A stretch of 64,000 bases of DNA, taken from the NCBI RefSeq assembly GCF_001680005.1, contig NC_033569.1, positions 124,001-188,000 of the forward strand, read 5' to 3'. This stretch comes from Plasmodium coatneyi. Taxonomy: Eukaryota; Apicomplexa; Aconoidasida; Haemosporida; Plasmodiidae. Below are positions 24,101 through 34,500 of the stretch, one piece after another. Every line of letters starts with the position of its first letter. Position 1 is the first letter of the stretch. The notes beneath the pieces are model-generated. The model was not told the DNA's origin, did not search any database, and worked only from the letters and a program-made list of their open reading frames with translations. The position numbers were made by a program, and so were the translations under genes.

Positions 24101-24941
24101 GCAGGAAGCGCTTGGACCTCTCCCGCTTGATACTCTTCTTCTCCTCATTCTCCTTTAGCAATTTCAAATTCTTCGTTGCGTTGAAAATTTTTTTCTGCTC
24201 ATGGTACACGATGGAGTAATCCAAAATGAGGTATGCAGACACCACCTTATTATTTGTCAAGTTACAAAAATATTTGTAAATCTTATATGCATTTATTTCC
24301 TTCTTATCAATTCTGGAAACCATGATGGTAAAATTCTGCGGCAGAAATTTTTTCGTCTTTTTATTACTAGGTCGAATTTTCTTCCAAAGCAGATAAATAA
24401 AACTGTACGAAATGGCACTATAAATTATCGTAATGAAAAACAAAATAGTTAATATATTGATGTCTGATATACTACCAGCACTTATGTAGTGAAAAAAGGA
24501 TGGGTTGTTTATGTCATTTCTTGGCAGTGACAGATAAAGTGGTAACACGAGAAAGGTTCCCAAAATACACAGAGAAAAAATAATGTTTCTATTTGCCCTT
24601 AAAAAGAATAAATAATATTTTATTTCTGTATTAACAATTTTTTCATCCTTTATGTTTAAGAATGTTCTGAAACGATTTCCCTTCCTTCTCATTTCATTAC
24701 TTTCTTCCTCCTTCACGTTGGACGATTCCTTGTCTGCCTTTACTTCACTCTGGGTTTGGTTGTTCAGTATATATATATTATCACTTATTTTATTTTCATC
24801 TCGTCTTTTCCTTAAATATAACCATATGCACACACAGATTGCAAAGAAGACAATGTCAAACAGGAATGCTACGAGGAAGTCTTCTGTCTCGTTCTTCATC
24901 TTTTTGTATTTCTTCGACTTCAGGGGGATTACGTTCGCCAT
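21167..24941 (-). CDS. CSC1/OSCA/TMEM63-like mechanosensitive channel
   Basis: Six exons: 24941-22823, 22613-22414, 22313-22166, 22006-21895, 21714-21546 and 21427-21167, all GT/AG and in phase; 1,002 residues. Exon 1 encodes TM segments near residues 22-42, about 118-140 and about 165-190, then a long Lys/Glu/Asn-rich cytoplasmic loop (about 275-590). The OSCA signatures follow: CFVSFIDTKSV and ISNAPPNYDIIWKNL. The remaining exons carry the clustered pore helices: SPFIVIVVNSIIQPALIA, NFIFLILNTIIIPLLS, FGYWYGFNTTILALILTF and VPFILPLGSLYFFLRYY. Family members are Ca2+-permeable, tension- or osmotically gated cation channels. The tail is basic. Intron 1 (22822-22614) contains a G-rich minisatellite. 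A CSC1-like gene neighbours VPS26 and G377 in P. falciparum, as I recall, which fits the context. Confidence 0.88.
22638..22757. repeat. 21-bp G-rich minisatellite in an intron of the CSC1-like gene
   Basis: About five to six tandem copies of a 21-bp unit (AAACATACGTT plus a G-run and AGC). The first three copies have a run of seven G, the next two read AGGGCGGAGC, and the last is degenerate. The array sits wholly in intron 1 of the CSC1-like gene, with the G-rich strand being the non-template-sense plus strand, so the pre-mRNA is C-rich here. Confidence 0.85.
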
Positions 24942-26488
24942 TTTTTTCTACGTTGCTTCGGTTCAGCGTTTATCGTGGGGGAAGGGCCGTGCACTGCAGC
25001 GGGATCGACTCTTTTTCGACTACCTCACCGTTCCGGAGGTCCACACCCCCTGCACAGATCAGTGACAGCGTCTATAATGGGCACCCTCCCCTGTGCCTGC
25101 TTCCTCTCCGGGGGAAAAAATCTGCAATCAAAAATTAACTACTGTATTGGGGGCTATCTCCCTTTACAAATCCTGCTGGCACATTTTTCTTCCTTTTATG
25201 CAGTGCATGCGGGGTGAGGACGGCTACATATGCAGCTTCTTTACGTGTTCCTCTGTACTTTTACCCACTTTTACAGGTCTTCCTAATTATTTATGAGGCG
25301 TAATTTATGGTGCCCTCCCTTGGCATTTTCTATCACATCATGCCTACGTTGGAATTACGCCTGGCGGAATGCCGCTCTGTGCCAGCTAACCCGCTGCGTG
25401 TCACTTCAGGGAGTAGTGCTATTGTTGCGCCACCCCCAGCGGATAATGTTTTCTTCGTCCTCCTCTGCTGATACTACCTCTGTTACTCCTAATGACCCAC
25501 CTGTTCTCCCCACTCCGGCGGTATGTAAGTGCTTTCCTCGTCCAGTATTCCCCTCAGTCGCAACTTTCATCCTTCTAATTTCCCCCTCACTTCACCTCCT
25601 GCCCTTTTCCCAATCTTGGGCAGTCCTTTCCCCTTTCCGCTCAGGTGCGTATATGCAGCACTTGCGAAATGTCCCCTTGGCAGCTTAACCAAGAGGCCAA
25701 ACACAAAAACAAGAGGAACCTCAAAAAGTGAAACGATGTTAAAACGATAAAATGCTACGCAAAGAACAAACAAATTGGCAGTTCCCATTAAATGGGTTCT
25801 CTATCTTAATCATTTCCTTCCATACATTTTTTCACCTTTACGTCCTAACGTTTCAGCTTTCTGTTTTATTTTTATTTTATTTTCAATCATTTCGCTTTTT
25901 TTTTTTTTTTTTTTTTTTTTCCCATAGCTAAATTTGTTTTCCCTTTTTGCGGTCGCAACTGGATAGGCCGCGAACTGGGGGCGAGTTGGCATGCGGTGCG
26001 AACGGAAACTGGGCGGGGGGCGATTGACTCTTTACGCGCTCACGCCACGTTTAGGCCATTTCCCGCGGAAAACTTGCGCCAATCATACATCAATACAATA
26101 CCACATTTGATGTGCCCCTTCATTGAGGCATTTTTTTTTTTTTTTTTTCCCCACCAACACGAATTAATTTCCACGATGGCTTCCTTCCCCTTAATGATGG
26201 GAAAAAAAAAAAAATAATAATAATAAATAAAAAATAAAAAAGTTGCCGCAATTCCATATTATAAAACGAAAAAAGAACACCTCAAATGGGAAAGACGAAA
26301 CGCACGTTGCATACGCGATGCATACATAGCGAGGGCAAAACTACCACCCCTTTGGTGTATGAATTTTTGTTAACAGGGCGTGGGTTGTCTCCCTCGCTTT
26401 ACTCCACCGCTGACACAGCCCGTTTGGTTGCCCCTCCTCCTACCCCTTGTGTGTGTGTGCATGTGCCCATATCTACATAACTACATAC
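24942..26488. other. Intergenic region upstream of the CSC1-like gene
   Basis: About 1.5 kb, presumably the promoter of the CSC1-like gene on the right side of 24941. It contains a poly(dT) tract at 25896-25920, another at about 26130-26148, and an AAT microsatellite near 26204-26240. The plus-strand frames here have no family resemblance. Confidence 0.5.
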
Positions 26489-26914
26489 CTACATACATGC
26501 AACATGGAGGGGATTTTTAAAGAACTGGTCGGAACGGAGGATGGGAAGACGGAAAAATGCGTTTTCCGCAGTTTCCGATTTTGATGCCCACAAGAAATTA
26601 GGCAACCTCCTGTTGCATCGGTGACAACACATATAAGATTTGCTATGGAACGGTGGATATTCCCGGCAGAGTATGAAGTGTGGCCACATGTGGACCATTT
26701 CACTGCACATGACACACCCGGTTAGTAACATATATGCCTAAAGGAAAAGTTAAGCAGACGAGGATCGTACCCCCCCTCAGCTTTTGCTTCCACGCGCCTT
26801 CCTCACTTAAAAAACAAATTTATTGGTCGTGGAAAAAGATTAACATCATGTGGAAGCTCGGGAAAAATACTCACTCCAGCTTACCCATTGTATTGACACT
26901 TTCTTACAGTCCAT
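26489..26914 (-). CDS. Possible small two-exon protein with two CXXC knuckles
   Basis: Tentative gene. Exon 1 26914-26885 (MDCKKVSIQW, donor GTAAGC) joins exon 2 26737-26489 (acceptor CCTTTAG) in phase 0, giving 92 residues. Exon 2 contains CVMC at residues 18-21 and CHRC at 48-51, with further Cys at 34 and 47, the spacing of a zinc ribbon. A basic patch (RCNRRLP) follows. No family is recognised. Arguments for: strong splice signals in matching phase and clustered Cys pairs. Arguments against: short length, no homology seen, and the opposite strand also has short open frames (from 26505 and 26541). It lies between the CSC1-like gene and G377. Confidence 0.4.
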
Positions 26915-28518
26915 CTGAGTAGGTGTATATACAAAATGTTTTTTTTTTTTTTTTTTTATGTCAAAATGTAGAGAGACGTGTATGGGGGAAAAGTCCCATC
27001 CGATCATGTATAGCCACACTTCCTTTTTCTTTCATCGAAAGGGGGAATAACCCCCTCGTGTTGGAGTAAAGTCACCACGTCGCTTCCCCTGTAGAATGTT
27101 GGGAAGAACAAACATGTCACCCCCACATTTGAAGGAGTTAAACGCTTATTAAGAAAAAGAAAATACACAGCTGTATGTTTAGAGTAATTTGTTGGGCACA
27201 AATCTTTGTGTGAAGAAAATTCTTGTAAAAAGTTCAGCTAGCCATTTGACCTTTTTTTTTTTTTTTTTTTTTTTTTTTATAGCTGTGTAGACCGTCGTTA
27301 CACTTGAAATTTGAGTAAAGCTTCCAAAACGGCTCATATTTTTCCCCCATTTTTCACTCTGGTTGATTTGGTATAGTTCTGTCTGCGGTCAGGACGTCCT
27401 TCCACGATGTGTATGCTTTCTTCGTTTGTCGTTTACCAGATCTACATGCTCACATGTAATGATCTTCATTGATGTTCTTTATTTTTTTGAACAAAATAAA
27501 TGTGGACATTTTTTATTTCCCAAAATTTAGTATCGTCAAATACAGTCTTAAAAAAAAAAAAAAAAAATAATAAAATGACAACGATGAATGACAAGGAATG
27601 GAAAAAAGTAACGACATCATGAAACGAACTAACGAAGCGAACATAGAAAGTAACACAAAGATAAGCTAAAAAAAGACTAAAAAATAAAGGTAAAAGAAAA
27701 AAAAAACTACACATCAAAACGAAGAAATAAAGAAACACCCCCTTCGACAGACCGACAAGCATCAACACAGGGGTGAGGGAAAGATACCCCGCTGTATCTT
27801 CACGCCGTCGGCGGGAACTTCCCCCAAACGCGCGCACCCCCAACTCTATGCACACGTGTCTAAGTCGTATGAGGAGAAGTGCAGCCGTTCTGCTAATCGG
27901 CCTCTCAAGCGGCTCTTCCTGTAGATCCATTCATCTTCACATCCCTCTCTACCAAAAAATGAGATAAAAAAAGAAACGTCCATTTTTTGCACCCCTCTGC
28001 GTATGATCCAACACGTGCATACAACTCATTTTGCATATATTTGAGTACTCCCATTTAGAATTCTTTTCTTCCTTTTTCTCGTAATTCTTTGCAACGGCTC
28101 CCACATTTTACCTACTGCATTTGCAACGTGGAAGACACGCTCACCCAAATGCATGCATGCTTGCATGAAGAGGTGTATACTTACCTGAACCCACTTCTAC
28201 CACACATGCGTGTTCGCATAAATTTGCTTTAAATCTTCACCACTGTGATAACTACCAAAAGGAGGAGTAACCCATGAGGGGTATCCCCTTCGGCTGCGCA
28301 AGCCATAGCACGTGAGAGCAATCCCACAGTGAACACCCCACTTGGGTTCATTCATATAAGCGTGCGCACCTGCGTTTTTGCTTCGCCTTTGCTACATCTT
28401 TGCTACATTCCTGCTTCGTGTTTGTTGCGCCTCCGTAAGACGCACAGCGGGCACAACCCGGTAGAATAAAAGCGAAACGCGAACAACCGAACAGCCGAAC
28501 CACTGACAAGAGGGCACC
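26915..28518. promoter_or_regulatory. Upstream region of G377
   Basis: About 1.6 kb preceding the G377 start codon. It includes poly(dT) runs at 26939-26957 and 27252-27278 and poly(dA) at 27551-27567. As a presumed female-gametocyte promoter it might carry AP2-type sites, but none can be assigned by eye. The minus-strand frame at 27466-27930 looks accidental (Phe runs from the poly(dA) tract). Confidence 0.4.
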
Positions 28519-31500
28519 ATGAGGTTGTCCCTGTGCGCAACGCTCCTGTGCCTGCTATGCGGGCTAGCGAAATGCCGGAAAGGCCTAAACTTCGATCAGA
28601 TAATCAAGTACCTAAAGGAAACAAAAATTATCCCAGAAAACATTCCAGACACCTTGGAAGATGCCATCCAAATTGTGCCCCCCTATATTATATATAAGTA
28701 CAAAGGAAAGATCTACTACCTGCACAATAATGTAGATATTACGCCCGTAGACGAGAGAAAAGCTGATCCTGTTTTCCCCGTGCAAGAGAGTGAAGTAGAA
28801 GCCGTAAACCCTCTGGAGTGTCACCCGATAGTACCAGGAAGCGATGGCGCAGTAACTCCTCTACCAACACAAAGCGCCCCCGCAGAAGAGGCAGCCGACA
28901 CGATAAAAATGGTTTTAGACGAAGACACAGGAATTATGGTAGCAACAAACACTAACGTGATCATCGAAAAGGAGAAGCACACCACAGAAACATTCACCAT
29001 CCCGAAAGACGCACAGTGGAGCAGCGAAGAAAAGGAAAAAAACACAAATGTGTACTTATTTGGAGGGGAAAACAGCACAGTGTATAAAATCACAGAAATT
29101 GTCCAATATAAAGAAAATAAGGATATATGTAAAAACATCCAGCTCGGTTACGAACGATTCTACAATAATCCTTCATCATATGGTGACGAATTAGGACTAA
29201 CAACTGATGAGAAAACTCCCAAAGTTGTTCACAACGTAGACACGAAAGATTACTCCTCCTTCTTGACGGCCTTACATATACTTTTTAGGAAGGATGAAGA
29301 AATAGGGGTGCAAAAAATTTACAAAATAAATAACGTCCCCAAGACAGATCTACTTCTATTCATTAAGCAAGCTTACAAGAATATTCATGACACGTTGAAG
29401 AATTATATTCTTGTGTCTGGGTTCAGCTTCTACGATTATACTTACGACGTGGGTTCTTTCTCCTTAGATGTGTTCATGAACGACTTTTTTTTCCTCTCCA
29501 ATAGTGATAGCAAAGAAAGGGGTACCTTTAAAAATGTCACCTCCAGTATTAAGTACGCATCTACTGCCAAGGACAAATTAAGTGTCTACAAAATAGAGAA
29601 AGCGATTAAGGATTTCCTGGCGGAATCGAATCTACGGGTTCTAGATCTTAAATTAATTCATCATCTTTTTTCCAGAAATTTCATCCTCAACTGCACTGAA
29701 AATGATCTAATAGATTTCGTCACCAACCTTGTAAACATCACAGGGGTGGACATCTCCCCGCGGATCGGAGCTACAATCTTTGCCTACCTTCTGCAAAAGG
29801 TTAATATATACCTAATGCCGAGTTATCCCACCAAAACTAGAAATAGTTACCTTCTCTTTATGGAGAACAACGATCTGCTATTCAACGTGGAGTCTATCTA
29901 CCGAGATATCTTTAAAAACTTCTACCGCATTAGCAGCTCAAACGGGGATCTCCCGAACGCTCAGAATCTAGACAATGTGTTAGCTCTTACCCCATGGGTT
30001 CAGAAAATCTACCCCAATTTCGGAAGCACCTACGATTTCTTAACCATGAAATATGGACTTGCCCTCTTTTACAACACTTACCACATGGTGATTAACTTTT
30101 TCCAAGGAGACCCCAAGATGAAGCAGATTCTACTCGATCATAAGGACTCCAACAAGGTGGACACGCTAGACAAATTTCTAAACGAAGTGGTGGCACTCTT
30201 CCCCCAAGGTTCGGGCAGCTCTGCGTGGCCCTCGTCTCTCTTATCCATGGCCCAAGTGGAAGAGAAGCCCCGTGGGCGTGTCCTCAGTGAAGATAAAATA
30301 AGCACCAGCGGAGAAGATAGCGTAGGTTCTGACGATGATGATGACGATAGTGACGACGTACCAGACGACGAGGACGACGAAGAGTCCAAAGAAGTAAAGG
30401 AAGCGCAGGAGGAAGCCACGGCCGATGAAAACCACGCAGATGTATACGCACGGGAAAAAAACAAATACAATGAACTGAGACAGGTAGTCGAAACGGAACT
30501 CATACAAGAAAGAAAGGAATACGCACAAAAGAAGCACGAAGAAGAGGAAAGGATAAAAAAAGAGGAACAAGACAAAATCGCAGAAACGGATAGGAAACAC
30601 GAATTGGAGACCCAGCAATTGGAAGCAGAAGAAGATAAAGTGGAACCAATAGAAGATGCTCAAAATGAAAAGGAATATCAAAAAACCCGTACACAAGAGA
30701 GGGAAAGAGCAAGACTCACTAAAGAAAGGATGATAAAAGACGGCACTTATAGAGATTACACCCAACACGAAAAAACCCCAGAATCATTTTACTACAGCAC
30801 CGCATTGAATTCCTTATATAGCCAATTGAAAAAAGAGTATGAAGCAGGAGTGGATGCTGGGTTCAAAGTAGTGGCAGATATTACACTAAAACTGAAGCAA
30901 GAGTGCAAAGCGTTGGCGAGAAAAGGCGTCCCTGATTATGTTAAGCTGAAGCAGCAAGCAATACGAGAGAACGAGAAGCTGTTCGAAGACTTAAGCGCCA
31001 AAGTGAAGAACGAAGAAAGTAGAAAAGAAAACATCCTTGAGTATAAGTCAGACTTAGATGCACATCTAGACAAAATGATGGCCAAAACTGAAGACGGGCA
31101 ATATAACATAACCACAGGACTTCTTATGAAAAATTTTAAAAAGTACCAAAACGATCTCACAAAACAATGTGAAGGTGAAAAAGGATTCTATGGAAAATTT
31201 AGAAAATTTCTTGGGAAGAGAAAAAAAACCATAATGAAACAATTAAGAGAAACCCTCAATTACTCTATCAGAATCATGCAGGATCTAGCACCTAGTTACG
31301 ATGAGCCAACATACACGAAGACCTTCACCGATATTTTTACGGCGAAAAAAGAGGCTTACAAAAAAGAATTCAAGACGGCTAGGAGGGTAATTTCTAGAAA
31401 CATGGATGCAGCTTTTAGGAAACATATTAAACTACACTACGAGGAAATAGACCTCAAAGTTAGGGAGCAGCTTCAGCCAATTCGCCAACAGGCCCTCAAC

Positions 31501-34500
31501 AAAATTGACGAAATTTACGCAGACCTCTTTAACACAATGCACGTGGAAGTACAAATCGACTTGGAGTCCATAAAAAATGAAAAACTGAAAATGAAGAAAA
31601 GGGTTTTCCAAATTGTGAGACAAAATACCAACTACCCAAATGATTTGAAACTTCTCGAGGACAACTTGGCACAATACAATGCGGACCAAACCCCAGAGGG
31701 GATAACGAAAAAAGACCAACTTAACGCAGAGATTACCAAGCTAAAACAGACAATCGAAAAAAATAAAAGTGATGCATCTGGTCTTATAACCCATTTTCAA
31801 TCTATTTCAGAGAGATACGAACAGGCCCTAATAAAAATGGACGCTATAGACCATCTAGAAAAACGATTTAGACTCTTCCGTTTCGAAGTAGCCAAAGAAT
31901 ACAAAGATTGCAATCACTACACAGATGCACTGGTGCCCCATTCGAACAAAAACGGAGGGGAGTACATACGAATTGAAAATATCACCAAAGATCTACTTAA
32001 CGATATAGACCAAATAAATTACGACATCAACGAAACGAGGTTTCTCCTACATGCACTGAAAACAAAAAAGAAGCACATCGAATTGGACATACAAATAGGG
32101 GAGAAGCTTTACCATATGGAGGAAAACTCAGATATCAACTCGAAAAATGACGCAAATAAAGAAAAACTAAAGGAGATAGTTACCAACATAGAGAATGAAC
32201 AACACAAATTGGAAAAACTCTACATCAGGAGGGACGTCTTCATGAAGGATCTAAACTTCGTCGTCAGTGATACTGAGAAGGATCCCCCAGAAACGCTAAA
32301 ACTGCTCCTCCCAGATCTTATAAAAAAAACAGAAAAAAAAAATTTAGAAAGTTTTATAATAGAAATTATGATCGAAACGGAAATCGAAAATAATGCACTC
32401 TCCAAACTTATTAAGACTTTTAATAAAGACGTCCTCTTCTACAAATACCACACCATCAACCCATATGATTATTTGAGGTTACCCACTGATGAGAAAAACA
32501 TCGATGAGCAATTTTCAGCGCAGTTGCACAGAAACGCTGAAATGTTTGCAGACAAATTGGAAAGCTTCCGTGGGGAGTTACAAACGTACAAACAGTTGGT
32601 GAAAAAGCAAGGGGGAGTTAAACAGCCAGAAGCTCTAACCTACCTTAAGAGGAACATTGCCCATTTGAAAAATATAATTCATTCTCTACGTAATGGAACA
32701 CATATAGAAGACTTCAGTTACATTTTGACGAATCCAGATTTTTTCCAAAGTGGGGGAATTAAAAATGAAGACAGAGAAAGCGAACTAGCACACACAGCGC
32801 TGCTGAAAAGGTATGTCGCCTTGAACTCCCTAGGAAAGGTACTCACCGACACACAAAATAAAGCATTCCACTTTGGTATACATTACAAGTATACCTCAGA
32901 TAAAGTCCTATGGTATCTAGCCATTCTGAAAAAGTACATTGAAAGAACCGAAATGGTATATAATAACTCCTACGATTGGGGAAAGAAGTCCAGACTGAAT
33001 CAAGGAGAATACCTAAAAAATAGGGCCGATGCTGTTTTGGAACAACCGGTGCTTCTCCAGTACGGAGGAGACATTTGGGATGGTTCGTGGGGATTCTCAT
33101 GGGGGGAAGCAGCGGACAAGCAAAAGTACCTACGTGTGGTGAAGAAAGAGCAGACCTATCCCTACAAATTGAAAGAAATCAAAGATGTATACGTTGTGGA
33201 TAAAATTGTAAAAGACAAATTGGTACGAACAGGAAAGCTAGACTCACTCAAGGATTACATGCACGTGAAGGTTTACAACATCGTGGAGGTAAAGGGCCCA
33301 CCTATGACCCTCTTCGATAAGGAGGAGCTAAATCAACTAAAACTGCTAACTCCAGATGGACACATCACTCAGGGTAGTGTGAAAAATTACATGACCCACT
33401 TGGGGTTCATGTCAAAAGGGGGAGCAACCAGTGGGGAAAATGCATCTAACACAGAGGAGCATCTACCCGCCATCCTCCAAACAGCGGCAGAATACCTAAA
33501 ACAAAGTAGTATCAGTTACGATGCCATTTTGGAAGTACTAAAATATTTGAAGGCTAATCCCCATGCGATCAACGTGCGGGATATCATAACCGTGAGTGAA
33601 ATAATTCTGGACAATTCGAACGTCTTCTTCGTGAAGCCTGACACGCTGAGCATCTACATTATAACCTTTTTGGATCTCCTGGGGGTGCAGGTCAAAATGG
33701 ACGACATACAGAGAAGGGACAGAAAGTCCAGGGTGATGACTTACCTGAACATTTTAAAAAGTTACTACAAGAAAGTAGAAATTAAGGACGAAATGAAGAA
33801 ACACGTGTTGCGCTTTCTCAGGCCCACTGATGTATCCCCAACTTTGTCCTACAACCCAAAGCTGCATGAGTTCCTCCTAGGGGTTCACCAAAGCTTGGAT
33901 GGAAACCAGATTTTGTATGAAGCATTTAAAAAGGAAAATCCCCAATTTGCAACAGAGCTTTTAAGCGGAATAAAGAAAGGGCTGGACGATTTCGTGGATT
34001 ATATCTTCGCCAAGGTAGCCACACATAGTTCGGCTCATTTCAAGTCCAAATATTATCACGATCATAAATACAAAACACAGGAAATGGAAAAGTTAGGAAT
34101 CGACTCATATAGTTACAGCAATATTCATTTGGACAAATTAATGACATTATTTTTTTATTTTGTAAATCCGGACCTTCGAAACATGCTAAATGAGCATGTC
34201 ATAGATGCAAGGTTGTCTTGTCTGGACAAATTTTCCACCTTCGATTTTAAGGAGATCTTTTCCGTCACAAATGACACCGAGTTGAATAAACTGTTCGAGA
34301 AAAAATTTACATCTTTTGCATACGGACGTGTCCATCCGATAGCATACTTGTGGAGGTACTTATTACATCCCGATAATAAGGAGTTATTTACCTTTGAGAA
34401 GGTCAGTTCTGTCGTCGAAAAGTATTTTTCGGACAGTGTATTTGATGATAACACTAGGGTGATGCTCTCCAAATTGGCCTATTCCTTCCTTGCCAGAATG

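Noticed and set aside
27466..27930. 154-residue hydrophobic open frame on the minus strand
   Set aside because: Its C-terminal half reads through poly(dA) and AT-rich sequence giving Phe/Leu runs; no splice, family or composition support. It lies in the upstream region of G377.
30138..30768. Antisense open frames within G377
   Set aside because: They are opposite-strand shadows of the acidic and Glu/Lys-rich coding region (Ser/Phe-rich reading of GAA/GAC codons).
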